Numbered from the stretch's first letter, positions 1 to 8,008 are shown. The stretch is DNA of 21,406 nt from Chrysochromulina tobinii (GCA_001275005.1 JWZX01001194.1:1-21406), one strand, 5' to 3'. Translations and numbers: made by a program. The notes: generated by a model from the sequence alone, not told the origin.

Positions 1-2
1 GC

Positions 3-71
3 ACCGATCTGGTTGCCGCACTGACCACCCTGGACGCAGACGAGCTCACGCATCTTTGTAGATTAGTTTAG
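3..71 (+). CDS. C-terminal tail of a gene entering from the left edge
   Basis: A frame open from base 3 reads 22 residues and ends at TAG (69-71). The tail has an amphipathic pattern of leucines spaced by acidic residues (LTTLDADELTHL), typical of a helical C-terminus. The other two forward frames stop earlier, at about bases 24 and 60. No family can be assigned from so short a piece. It is partial at the 5' end, and chance openness cannot be excluded. Confidence 0.35.
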   Translation, partial: TDLVAALTTLDADELTHLCRLV

Positions 72-649
72 CTGCGGACGCGACGGGGCAGAGGCACACA
101 GGAGGTGATGAGTCTTGGTTTGGGACATTTTGGAGTGTGCGCGCGCACGCGCGCAGGGCGATGCGAGCGAGGTCTCGCGCGGAAAACGGGTGGGCCATGT
201 AACAGGCGGGTGGCCCATGCGGCCCACACGTGCGGGAAGCGCCGGGAAGCGCCGGGGCACGGTGCTGGACGCTGCGGGAGAGAGGAGTGGACCAAGACGT
301 CGTGCGGCTTTCCACCTGCTTTTGCGTGTCACAGGCCGCGGGCAACTGACATATTTGGGGGGGAAATTGGGGTTTTGGGAAGTCTTGATTAAAGTGAAAC
401 GCCGGGAAACGCTTCCCTGCACCTCGCTTGTCAGGCCAGCTGCATTCAAAAAGGTGATCGTCACTACGGTTGACTGTCTGCTCTGCATGCTATGAGACGT
501 TACAAGTGCCGAAACGAAACGCTCGGCGAATGCCCCGTATGCATTGAAAACCGGAGGAGCCCGCCCATCTTCCGCTGGTGGTAGCAGGACTTTCCTTGCA
601 GACACTACCGAAAGGGTTGCCGCCTTCAGCCGGACGTGGGAGCACGACG
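72..649. other. Intergenic, no gene supported
   Basis: Several frames are open here, but none gives a recognisable domain or a convincing start. Visible structure is limited to an alternating purine-pyrimidine stretch (about 138-157, gcgcgcgcacgcgcgc), a short tandem of gggaagcgcc (about 233-260), and G-runs at about 357-379. The last part presumably holds the promoter and 5' UTR of the gene starting at 650. Confidence 0.5.
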
Positions 650-1795
650 ATGGCACCAGCGCCGCTCTGCCAAAATCCGGAGTGCACGATGGATGCACTG
701 AACACGGTCGCAGATCGGCACACGTGCTACAGAAGGATTCGATGGCTGCAGTCAGCTCGATCGAGCACCCTCGGTCTCACCGAGCTCGATGCATGTGCGC
801 GCGTGGCTCAAGAGTTCCCGGCTGATTGTGGCAGGTGTAAGCCGGGAACCGCGAAGAATTGCGCCGTGCCTCCTCCGACGGTGCTCTTTAGCGATGGCTG
901 CTCAAAGTCGACCGCCGTCATGAGGCTCTTGACAGAGCTACTGCAGCTGCACGGCGACCCCGTCGTTGCCCCCGTCTATGAACCTCAAATCTGTCTCCAG
1001 AATTACTTTTGCCGTCCCTCCCCGGGCGTGACAGCCGGCGAGGCCATCGTCAAAGCCCTTCATGATGAGGTCGGGTGGGCTGGTCTGCGCTGTCGGTCGG
1101 TGCTGCTCAAGGTGCACTGCAAAGGCGCGTCGTGGCAGCAATACTCACCTGCTCTGCTCGCCCTCGGTGCCGCTCGCCGTTCAGTCGCGCTCTACCGAGC
1201 GGACTTGCTCGACGTGCTCATCTGTGAGGTACGCGATTGCATGAACCGCCAGGCCGGTTTCGTGACCGAGCGGCGCGCTTCGGAAGTGGGCGCTGAGCTG
1301 GGCGCCCACACGATGGGGCATTTGCATCCACTTGGCAGCCGCCCGCGGGCTTACCCGCGCGCGCTCAATTGCTCGATCGCGAGACGGCAACTGCCGCACG
1401 CGATACAGCCGATGGTCTGGCTCAATCCGAAGACTTTGCTCACCCAGCTCCGAGAGAAGCTACACGCGGCCTCGCATGCATGCATCCGACAGAGCTGGCC
1501 GAGCGCTACACAGCTGCAGCGGGTGAGCTCCGAAGTGCTCTTGCTGTCGGAGATGCATGCGGAACCCACGAGCGCCGGCTTTAATGCGAGCGCTGCGGCG
1601 TGGATGCAGCTGTTGCACGGCCTCGGGGTGCGCCCCCAGCCAGCCCTCTTGCGAGCACACCTTGTGAGCATGCCTCGGCGTCCCATGGCGGAGGCTATGC
1701 CGCAGCCGCACGCGCAGTCCATCGCCAACGCCGAGGAGGTGCGTCAAGTGCTCCTAGAGGCGGGTGGGATGTTTGCGCGCTTGTGGCGCGCTTGA
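650..1795 (+). CDS. Sulfotransferase-like P-loop protein
   Basis: Predicted protein of 381 aa. The frame is open further upstream (to about 578) but contains no ATG there; the ATG at 650 sits in a purine-rich ATGG context, so I chose it. Residues 80-95 (FSDGCSKSTAVMRLL) resemble the 5' PAPS-binding P-loop region of sulfotransferases, where a small Gly/Ser-rich turn precedes a helix. Residues 181-197 (LYRADLLDVLICEVRDC) resemble the region that often follows the second PAPS-binding strand (Arg/Ser contacting the 3'-phosphate). Near the C-terminus, an acidic 'SEMHAEPTSAGFNASAAAW' stretch matches the usual placement of the 'Y-E-D-L' helix. There is no clear signal peptide or membrane helix. If correct it would transfer sulfate from PAPS to an unknown acceptor. 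The match is to general fold features rather than a named subfamily, and another P-loop family is possible. Confidence 0.5.
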   Translation: MAPAPLCQNPECTMDALNTVADRHTCYRRIRWLQSARSSTLGLTELDACARVAQEFPADCGRCKPGTAKNCAVPPPTVLFSDGCSKSTAVMRLLTELLQLHGDPVVAPVYEPQICLQNYFCRPSPGVTAGEAIVKALHDEVGWAGLRCRSVLLKVHCKGASWQQYSPALLALGAARRSVALYRADLLDVLICEVRDCMNRQAGFVTERRASEVGAELGAHTMGHLHPLGSRPRAYPRALNCSIARRQLPHAIQPMVWLNPKTLLTQLREKLHAASHACIRQSWPSATQLQRVSSEVLLLSEMHAEPTSAGFNASAAAWMQLLHGLGVRPQPALLRAHLVSMPRRPMAEAMPQPHAQSIANAEEVRQVLLEAGGMFARLWRA

Positions 1796-2013
1796 GATGC
1801 ACACTTTCACTATGCACATTCAAATTGCGGGACCAAGATCAGGTTTCGTCCTTGATTTCGCATGGTTTCGTCACTGGGCGGCCACCAGGTCTGCTGGGAT
1901 AGATATTTCGTTATTTAGACTATCGCATCAAAATAAGCGTCGATGAGCGTGTGAAGCGCACCGGCTCGCGAGACACCGGAACAGGTCGGTGTGGGTGAAG
2001 GAAGCCTTCGTAC

Positions 2014-2020
2014 TATAAAA
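2014..2020 (+). promoter_or_regulatory. TATA-like element upstream of GPKOW
   Basis: The string TATAAAA lies 181 nt upstream of the chosen ATG. It is the only such A/T-rich box in this GC-rich gap. Many algal genes lack TATA boxes, so this is suggestive only. Confidence 0.3.
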
Positions 2021-2046
2021 CGAACAACCCCACACCGTGTCGGTGA

Positions 2047-2066
2047 TTTTGGCGGATCCGCCAAAA
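2047..2066. promoter_or_regulatory. Perfect 20-bp palindrome with two E2F-type half sites
   Basis: TTTTGGCGGATCCGCCAAAA equals its own reverse complement. Each arm contains TTTGGCGG, which fits the relaxed E2F/DP consensus WTTSSCSS, so the palindrome is two E2F-type sites facing each other. It lies 135 nt upstream of the GPKOW ATG and about 30 nt after the TATA-like box. Regulation by E2F is an inference. Confidence 0.4.
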
Positions 2067-2111
2067 ACGTCCGCGGAGGGGGATCCTAACAGTCCTACCG
2101 GTACAGTAACA

Positions 2112-2131
2112 TTGACTTGACTTGACTTGAC
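2112..2131. repeat. TTGAC pentamer tandem repeat (4 units)
   Basis: Four uninterrupted TTGAC units lie 70-89 nt upstream of the GPKOW start, followed by a degenerate TTGTG and a nearby TGACTT. The same pentamer occurs in reverse orientation at 7195-7210, upstream of the TFIIH subunit gene. Confidence 0.7.
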
Positions 2132-2200
2132 TTGTGATGACTTAACGCGACGGGGTGTGCTGGTGGCTCGTGGTTGCCAGCGAACGCAGGCTCCACCACA

Positions 2201-4108
2201 ATGGCCTTCTCGATGGCGCTGAGCGGCGCGAAGAAGAGCAAGCCAAGCGTGCAGCCGTCGGCCGTCGGCTTCGGAGGCACGGTGGCGGACGATGAGGAGC
2301 CTCGCGTAGAGACGGTGGCCGTCACGGAAATGATGGATGGCAAGACGGATGCGGACAAGGAACCAGAAGTCAAAGTGATCGCTGGTGCGCCAAACACCTT
2401 TGCGCTCGGCGGCGCGCAACACCTTCGGAACGTCATTCCCGTCAATGCACTCTTAGGACCCGACTCAATGGCGGCGGTCGCGGAAATTGCGGCAGCAGCG
2501 GCAACGGCGGCGTCAGCGGCAGCCGCAGTGGTGCCAGCAGCGGGCGGCGATGAAGCGGCTCCCCGCGGCTCTGCGAGTGGATCGGTGGTGCCTGTCGATG
2601 AGGAGTCGGCGGCGGCCGAAGCGGTTCTCGCCGAGCTGCGGGCGGGAGGTACCTCCATCTTTGGCGCGGACGACACCGAGCGGTACCGCCGAGATGTGCA
2701 GACGCGCGCCGACTCGACGAGTCGCGACGGTTACGAGGCGACCTCGATCGAGGAGTTTGGTAAGGCTTACCTGCGCGGCTATGGCTGGCAGGAGGGCAAC
2801 GACGGCGCACCCGAGCCCATCGAGTATGTGCCACGCCCGCAGCTCCTCGGCTTGGGCGCCGCGCCCAGGGTTGAGGAGTCGCCAGCCGATGGCAGCAAGA
2901 AGCGTTTCATCAAGCCGGGCGACACACGCGAGCCGAAGAAGGAGAAGATCTACGTCGACGAGCGCGGCCGGCAGCGGCACGTGAAGCGCGTGGGCGACAA
3001 GCTCGTCGAGCGCGAGGCGAGCGGCTTCGACAAGGGCGCTTTGGTGGCCATCACGGCCGGCCCGCACCAGGGCCTCTACGGGCGAGTGCAGTCGACTGGC
3101 GGGATGGAGAGCGACCTCAAGGTGGTGCTCAAGCTCACATTGAACGGCGAGCAGCTCACGCTCTCGGCCAAGGACTGCGCGCCCGTCAAGGACGCCCAGC
3201 TCGAGCGCATGGAGCCCGGCTTAACCCATCAGCAGCATCGCTCCAAGGCCGACGGTGGTACAGGCGGCAACGGTGGCGGCGGCGACGACGGTGGTAGCGG
3301 CGGCGGCGGCGGTGGCGGCGGCGGCGGCAGTGGCGGCGGCGGCTGCGGCGGCGAGCCGATCGAGGCGGAGGCGGATGGAGACGCTGTTCCCACTCACAGC
3401 GACGAGGATGAGCACCAAAGGAAGCGCAAGCACCGTGAGCACCGCGACGAGCGAGATCGCGACAAGAAGCACAAGTCGCATCGAGATCGAGATCGAGATC
3501 GTGACCGCGACCGCGATCGAGGGCGAGGGCCGGCAGAGGAGCGGCCGGCCCTAATTAGGGAGGAGCGGCCGGCCCTTATTCGGGAGGAGCGGCCGGCCGC
3601 GCCGTCGGCTGTGCTGTCGCGCGGTGGAGCCAATGGGGAAGGTAGTCGGCTCGGCGATGGAGGCAGCGCCGGCGGTGGCGGCAGCGCCGGCGGAGGCGGA
3701 GGCAGTGGAGGCGGTGCAGTTGCGGGCAGCTTCTGGGTGCGGGAGAGCATCAGAGTGCGTGTCATCGACAAGCGGTACGCGGGCGGGATGCTGTACAACA
3801 AGAAAGGCGTCGTGGTGGACGTGAGCAGCGTGGACGCGTTCACAGTGCGTATGGACGATACTCAGAAGCTACATGAAGGACTTTCGCATGCAGCGGTTGA
3901 GACGGCGCTACCGAAGCGCGGCGGCACCGTGCTCATCCTACGCGGCGCGCATCGGCTGCGGCGGGGCATGCTACTCGAGCGCCGCTCGGAGGACGCGCGC
4001 GCCGTCGTGCAGCTCGCCGGCGACCTACGCGTGGTCGAGGTGTCCTTTGATGACGTGGCGGAGTGGGTAGGCGGTCTGGGCGAGCAGTTAGACATTGCCG
4101 ACCTGTGA
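2201..4108 (+). CDS. GPKOW: GPKOW/Spp2-type spliceosomal protein (G-patch and KOW)
   Basis: Predicted protein of 635 aa. The frame opens at about 2174 without an ATG; the first ATG is at 2201 in an excellent context (CCACAATGG). Residues 180-225 form the G-patch (TSIEEFGKAYLRGYGW, then LLGLGAAP). A KOW motif follows at about 275-300 (GALVAITAGPHQGLYGRV). The C-terminal domain at about 510-632 (FWVRESIRVRVIDKRYAGG to VEVSFDDVAEWVG) matches the second KOW-containing region of GPKOW proteins. This family (yeast Spp2, human GPKOW) activates the DEAH helicase Prp2/DHX16 during spliceosome activation in the nucleus, the G-patch contacting the helicase. Between the KOW regions lie species-specific insertions: a glycine tract (about 352-385), an Arg/Asp/His-rich segment (about 410-443) and a three-copy EERPALIR repeat. 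These make the protein longer than most homologues. It is intronless here. Confidence 0.9.
   Translation: MAFSMALSGAKKSKPSVQPSAVGFGGTVADDEEPRVETVAVTEMMDGKTDADKEPEVKVIAGAPNTFALGGAQHLRNVIPVNALLGPDSMAAVAEIAAAAATAASAAAAVVPAAGGDEAAPRGSASGSVVPVDEESAAAEAVLAELRAGGTSIFGADDTERYRRDVQTRADSTSRDGYEATSIEEFGKAYLRGYGWQEGNDGAPEPIEYVPRPQLLGLGAAPRVEESPADGSKKRFIKPGDTREPKKEKIYVDERGRQRHVKRVGDKLVEREASGFDKGALVAITAGPHQGLYGRVQSTGGMESDLKVVLKLTLNGEQLTLSAKDCAPVKDAQLERMEPGLTHQQHRSKADGGTGGNGGGGDDGGSGGGGGGGGGGSGGGGCGGEPIEAEADGDAVPTHSDEDEHQRKRKHREHRDERDRDKKHKSHRDRDRDRDRDRDRGRGPAEERPALIREERPALIREERPAAPSAVLSRGGANGEGSRLGDGGSAGGGGSAGGGGGSGGGAVAGSFWVRESIRVRVIDKRYAGGMLYNKKGVVVDVSSVDAFTVRMDDTQKLHEGLSHAAVETALPKRGGTVLILRGAHRLRRGMLLERRSEDARAVVQLAGDLRVVEVSFDDVAEWVGGLGEQLDIADL
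3255..3352 (+). repeat. GGC-rich polyglycine-coding tract
   Basis: A run of near-perfect GGC/GGT codons inside GPKOW encodes a mostly glycine linker. It is trinucleotide slippage-prone low-complexity sequence, placed between the KOW1 region and the Arg/Asp-rich segment. Confidence 0.75.
3536..3600 (+). repeat. 24-bp coding repeat, about three copies
   Basis: Units begin at 3536, 3560 and 3584 and start with gaggagcggccggcc; they encode EERPALIR twice and EERPAAPS once. The repeat is in frame in GPKOW and lies in an unstructured linker. Confidence 0.8.
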
Positions 4109-4263
4109 TCGTCTATGAGCCGTTCTTATCGCATTAACGAGGTTTCGTCCACACCTAGAAGCAACTGACCAGAAGAAAACTTCCACCGCTCAAGTGGTGG
4201 GCGACCGATTATTTCACACACGGCTGCGTGTTAACGTTCACACGGTTGTCGCGAGTCGTTCAC

Positions 4264-4274
4264 AAAACGAACAA
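4264..4274 (+). promoter_or_regulatory. 11-bp element shared with the GPKOW promoter
   Basis: AAAACGAACAA occurs here, 21 nt upstream of the next ATG, and again at 2017-2027 beside the TATA-like box of the preceding gene. Two exact copies in two neighbouring promoters of a GC-rich genome may mark a shared 5' element, but only two examples are visible. Confidence 0.3.
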
Positions 4275-4294
4275 AACCTCCGCCGTGGGCATGC

Positions 4295-5989
4295 ATGGAG
4301 GGCACGGAGGCACACGCGATTCTTCTCTATTACGCTTACATCGAGCTGGACGCAGCCACTGAGCACGCGTGGCACGATGCTCTTGCACGGTCGCTCGGCC
4401 TTGGAGGGCGCCTACGTATTTCGTCGCAAGGACTGAACGGCACGCTGAGTGGCAGGGAGGCGTTACTGAAAGAATACAGCAGGGCGGTCACCGCCAGGCA
4501 CGGTGAGCATGGCGCAAGGATTGACTGGAAGTTTGGTGTTGCCGAGCTGCATCAGCTCTTTCCAGAGCTGTCTTGTCGTATCGTCTCCGAGGTGGTGTCT
4601 CTTGGCGTCGATCCTTTGCAAGCGCCATTGCAGCTCGCCGGACGCCATCTGAACCCGGCCGAGTTTCATGAGGAGCTTCAGCGCGCGGCGGCGTCCGACG
4701 TGCGCAACGTCGTGCTTCTGGACGCACGGAACGTGTACGAAACGCGCATCGGCAGGTTTGCCGCTGCGAATGTGCCGACGTTACTGCCCCAGATCCGGCA
4801 GTTTTCCGACCTACCGGCATGGATCGATGCACACGTGGACGAGCTTCGGGGGCGACGCGTGCTCATGTACTGCACGGGCGGCGTGCGGTGCGAGACGGCC
4901 TCCGCCTACCTGCGCCACAAGCTGGGGCTCGCCGAGGTCGAGGGCGATGCCGACGCTTCCACAGATCAGGCTCGTACCAACGTACTCCAGCTGGGCGGAG
5001 GCATCGAGCGCTACATCGAAGCCTTTCCGGCCGGCGGCTTCTGGCGCGGCAGCAACCTGGTCTTCGACCCACGGCTGCGCACCGCGCCGGCGGCACGGGC
5101 AACCAACGATGTGATCGGCACCTGCCAGCAGTGCGCGGCGCCCACCGACGATTATGCACCGCAGAGGCGATGCACGCACTGCCGGCTGCTGCTGCTGCTC
5201 TGCCCAACATGCTGTGCCTGCGACTCGGCCACGCTCTGCTGCGAGCCATGTGCCCGTGCGCGCGAGGAGACAGGCAGGCCTACGGGGCCGATGGGGGCGG
5301 TGCTGGAAAAGACCACGACTGGCGCCCTACCCCAGCGCGCCAATCGTCGCCAGCGGTCAGTGGGAAGTGCTCCACAGAACCTGAGCGCACGCAACGCCAG
5401 CGCTGGTGGCACTGACGACCGTCACGGCGGCGATGGCGACGAAGAGCACAAGAATGGTGCGGAGTGTGCAGTAGACGCGATCGATGAGCCCGCCTTGCTG
5501 ACTGGGCTTGAGGCGTGGGCTTGTTCGGATGCGCCCTGTCAGTACGAACACCTGGAGCATACGGCCGACGTGCAGATACACTCGTGGGGCGTGTGCCTCG
5601 AGGAGGCCTTCGCGCAGCAGGTGCTCGGTATCATGAGCCTGATCACGGAGCTTCCTACTGTGCGCGTCTCCGAGGAGCGCGCGCCGGGCGCTCGATGGCC
5701 ATCGTGCGCGCGCCAAGTGAGTTCTGAGGGGCATGATCTTCCATCGCTGCTCTTCAACTTCCTGGACGAATGGCTTTGCCAATTTAACGTGGAGCTGTTC
5801 GTGTGCCGTCGGCTCAAAGTTCTCTCCTTGGACCGTGAGAACTGGGCCATCGAATCAGTGGGGGTCGGCGAGACATTTGAGCTGGGGCGCCACCCTCAAG
5901 GCCTCGAGGTAAAAGCCATCACGTACTCGGCCATGCGCATCACCGAGGTGGACCGTCGAGCGGATGTACTTGTGATCGTCGACGTGTAA
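4295..5989 (+). CDS. TrhO/TSTD2-type rhodanese fused to archease
   Basis: Predicted protein of 564 aa from the ATG at 4295, intronless. Residues 1-105 match the N-terminal domain of the TrhO (YceA, UPF0176)/TSTD2 family (ILLYYAYIELD, then GLNGTLSG). Residues 135-235 are a rhodanese domain with the catalytic loop YCTGGVRCE; the active Cys is about residue 193. Residues 277-319 are a cysteine-rich cluster (repeated CxxC pairs), likely zinc-binding as in this family. A polar linker (320-415) leads to a full-length archease domain (416-564) that opens with EHLEHTADVQIHSWG and ends VLVIVDV, retaining the metal-binding acidic positions at both ends. Bacterial TrhO makes 5-hydroxyuridine at tRNA position 34; archease activates the tRNA ligase RtcB. 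One chain therefore joins wobble modification with tRNA splicing or repair. The family calls are strong; the combined function is inferred. Confidence 0.88.
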   Translation: MEGTEAHAILLYYAYIELDAATEHAWHDALARSLGLGGRLRISSQGLNGTLSGREALLKEYSRAVTARHGEHGARIDWKFGVAELHQLFPELSCRIVSEVVSLGVDPLQAPLQLAGRHLNPAEFHEELQRAAASDVRNVVLLDARNVYETRIGRFAAANVPTLLPQIRQFSDLPAWIDAHVDELRGRRVLMYCTGGVRCETASAYLRHKLGLAEVEGDADASTDQARTNVLQLGGGIERYIEAFPAGGFWRGSNLVFDPRLRTAPAARATNDVIGTCQQCAAPTDDYAPQRRCTHCRLLLLLCPTCCACDSATLCCEPCARAREETGRPTGPMGAVLEKTTTGALPQRANRRQRSVGSAPQNLSARNASAGGTDDRHGGDGDEEHKNGAECAVDAIDEPALLTGLEAWACSDAPCQYEHLEHTADVQIHSWGVCLEEAFAQQVLGIMSLITELPTVRVSEERAPGARWPSCARQVSSEGHDLPSLLFNFLDEWLCQFNVELFVCRRLKVLSLDRENWAIESVGVGETFELGRHPQGLEVKAITYSAMRITEVDRRADVLVIVDV

Positions 5990-6535
5990 AGCTGCGAGGT
6001 GACGTCCGACGTGTACTACGTACTAGCTACTACATCGACGTGTACTAGCTACTACGTAGAGCTCTGAGCCTTTGCCGGAGTTCTACACCGCACCGTCGAT
6101 GACGCTGTATGGTGATGCATGGCTGTTGGCTCCGATTCCCCCCCGCTCGTGCGGTCGTGGGACCGGTGGCGCTGGCGGCCGATGCATCCCGATGGGCCGA
6201 ATCCGATCCGCGCGTATGCCGTAACCAGTATCGGCTATCGCCGGTTCGCGCGGCCCCGCCATCCGCCCCGGACCGGCGGACCGACCGGGGTTGGAGCTTG
6301 GACCGACCGAATAAGACCGTGTCAGTTCCGTGTCCTTACTCCTCGCCTATCTGTCCTCGTTGTCCCGTCGTGGCCGCGGCTGTTCTGCTGTACTGGAGAG
6401 TAGAGTTTTCTAACGTAATGTTGACTCCTACCGTTGACGCGTTGACTTAGTGTTTATCTGTTTTTTTCATGTCCTATAACGTCAATAATGTTGTCGTCGA
6501 ATTCCAATTCGCGGTTCCGGCACTGCCACTATGCG

Positions 6536-6897
6536 AGAAACACCATAGGGTAATTACCTGAGTGTTGAAACCCTCCCCCAAGGTCAAAATCTCGCGCCCC
6601 ACTATGTAGAAACACCATAGGGTAATTACCTGAGTGTTGAAACCCTCCCCCAAGGTCAAAAACTCAAAATCTCGCGCCCCACTATGTAGAAACACCATAG
6701 GGTAATTACCTGAGTGTTGAAACCCTCCCCCAAGGTCAAAATCTCGCGCCCCACTATGTAGAAACACCATAGGGTAATTACCTGAGTGTTGAAACCCTCT
6801 CCCCCAAGGTCAAAATCTCGCGCCCCACTATGTAGAAACACCATAGGGTAATTACCTGAGTGTTGAAACCCTCCCCCAAGGTCAAAATCTCGCGCCG
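6536..6897. repeat. Tandem array of about 72-bp units, five copies
   Basis: Units begin at 6536, 6608, 6688, 6760 and 6834, each starting agaaacaccatagggtaatt. Lengths are 72, 80, 72, 74 and about 64 (last one partial): unit 2 has an 8-bp insertion after 'ggtcaaa', unit 4 an extra TC in the C-run. Otherwise the copies are nearly identical, so the array is young or homogenised. Each unit carries the palindrome GGTAATTACC (at 6549, 6621, 6701, 6773 and 6847). The array is AT-richer than its surroundings. The minus strand stays open across much of it, but only because the repeat translates repetitively. Confidence 0.95.
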
Positions 6898-6900
6898 CCG

Positions 6901-6927
6901 TAAAGCTAGACCAGGCTCACATCGCGG
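6901..6927 (+). repeat. Dispersed 27-bp repeat, copy 1
   Basis: Starts taaagctagaccaggct and ends acatcgcgg; identical to 9567-9593 except for one C/T difference. It begins three bases after the 72-bp array ends. It is probably a fragment of a dispersed element. Confidence 0.7.
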
Positions 6928-7194
6928 GGGAAAACGACACATGTCGCGGTGGCAAGGCGCGGTGCGCGCGGTGGATTTAGTGGATGTGCGCCCAATTTTC
7001 GTGGGTCGGAAACACATCTTTGATTCTTTGTTCTTTCTCAACTCATGTCAGTCAGGCGTATATAGCGCATCAATCGTCGCGACGGGCCGCCGTAGGACAA
7101 GCGCGTAGGAATCGTGTGAAGATCCACGACGCGGCCCCGGACCTCGCGAGAGCAGCCGGCCAGCCCAAAGGCGCAAAGGGCCAGCAGCCGCGTA

Positions 7195-7221
7195 CAAGTC
7201 AAGTCAAGTCTAGGACTTGAC
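7195..7221. repeat. AAGTC pentamer repeat with inverted arm
   Basis: Three AAGTC units (7196-7210) are followed by TAGGACTTGAC. GTCAAGTC (7203-7210) and GACTTGAC (7214-7221) form a near-perfect inverted repeat around a 3-nt centre. This is the reverse orientation of the TTGAC repeat at 2112-2131. Confidence 0.6.
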
Positions 7222-7325
7222 CGCGTACGAGCTCCGATTCCGTCCCACTACATGTACCCACACGGCACACGTACGGCTCACGGGCTCTCCACGTACTCTG
7301 GGCTCTCCTGACCTCGGACCTAGGT

Positions 7326-7408
7326 ATTCCGGTAAAAAGACACCGGGGGGAGCCGGATACACACGGGACACGTTCCGGTTCGGTATGAACGCGAGGTGTT
7401 GTGAATGA
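7326..7408 (+). pseudogene. Decayed fragment of an unrecognised repeated coding element
   Basis: Bases 7329-7356 match the reverse complement of 10345-10371 with a single G inserted. In translation the first codons read I-P-V-K-R-H-R-G, as at the start of the minus-strand frame 10380-10048; the extra G then shifts the frame. I see this as a broken copy or shared end of the same element. The family is unknown. Confidence 0.35.
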
Positions 7409-7429
7409 ACGCGCTCTCGGGGCTTCTCA

Positions 7430-7741
7430 ATGCCGACCGCGCTGGAGGAAGGCGTGCTGATAACGAGCGACTCGGCGATGGTTCAGTATATCCTGCATCT
7501 CGACGAGAAGCGGCAGCGGGAAGCTGGCCAGTCCTCCTTTGTGCTCGCCGAGCTCGACGAGACGCACCTGCTCGTCAAGCCGTTTGCAGAGGACATCGTA
7601 CGAGGGAAGATCAACGAACTGGTCGACAGCAACACCTTCTCGCGCGAGATGGAGCCGCCGCCCGAGAAGCGCGCCATGCTGGATGATGGCGGCAAGGAGG
7701 GCGGTGGAAAGAAGCGGCGTCCCGCCAAGGATAAGATCTAA
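7430..7741 (+). CDS. GTF2H5: TFIIH subunit 5 (TTDA/Tfb5) homologue
   Basis: Predicted protein of 103 aa. The first 70 residues match the TTDA/Tfb5 family along their whole length: a start followed by GVLITSDSAMVQYILHLDE, then FVLAELDETHLLVKP and a final helix INELVDSNTFS. The family is normally about 70 aa; the ATG at 7430 gives exactly the expected N-terminus. TTDA binds p52 (Tfb2) inside the TFIIH core and stabilises the complex for transcription initiation and nucleotide excision repair in the nucleus. About 30 extra residues follow, Gly/Lys-rich and ending KKRRPAKDKI, a likely nuclear localisation signal not usual in the family. Two upstream ATGs exist: a 7-codon frame at 7385-7408 and an out-of-frame ATG at 7405 whose frame overlaps this gene, so the transcript may start downstream of them or translation may be dampened. 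Confidence 0.9.
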   Translation: MPTALEEGVLITSDSAMVQYILHLDEKRQREAGQSSFVLAELDETHLLVKPFAEDIVRGKINELVDSNTFSREMEPPPEKRAMLDDGGKEGGGKKRRPAKDKI

Positions 7742-8008
7742 GGGCAGCAACGGAGAGAGCTTTCGACCGAGAAGCGTTTACTGGAGCGTAGATATAGAGA
7801 TAGAGAAATAGGATGAGCTAGACATAGTATGCACTCATTATAATGTGTGACACAAGCTGCTCCATTGACTTTTTGATTGACAAGATTTGACTTACCCGAC
7901 GGAAATCGCGTCCTCCGCTCGTGTAGACCGGAGGCGCATGTGCTGAGCCAGAGTCGCTGAGCCCGGCCGTCAGCACACGGCATCCTATCCACTCGGCGCT
8001 CCGCATCC

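Larger units (their letters stand above)
1796..2200. other. Intergenic, promoter region of the GPKOW gene
   Basis: No coding sequence is supported. The stretch holds a TATA-like element, a perfect 20-bp palindrome and a TTGAC pentamer repeat, all listed separately, in the order expected of a promoter leading to the ATG at 2201. Confidence 0.5.
5990..7429. other. Repeat-rich intergenic gap
   Basis: No gene is supported in 1.4 kb. Just after the upstream stop, 6011-6058 carries a duplicated gacgtgtacta / ctagctactac pattern with self-complementary pieces (CTACGTAG), possibly a 3' UTR hairpin. The stretch 6110-6470 shows nothing convincing. It then holds the 72-bp array, a dispersed 27-bp repeat, an inverted TTGAC repeat, a decayed element fragment and the TFIIH subunit promoter, each listed separately. 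Confidence 0.6.

Noticed and set aside
357-379. G-quadruplex candidate
   Set aside because: G-runs are present, but only three separate ones and one is a long G stretch; no gene context supports a role.
6109-6450. Possible small gene in the gap after the fusion gene
   Set aside because: No recognisable motif, biased composition and no support in other frames.
6474-6844. Minus-strand proteins with repeated 'MVFLHSGARDF' units
   Set aside because: They are translations of the 72-bp array; units of 72 bp keep the frame open by arithmetic, with no domain or start signal.
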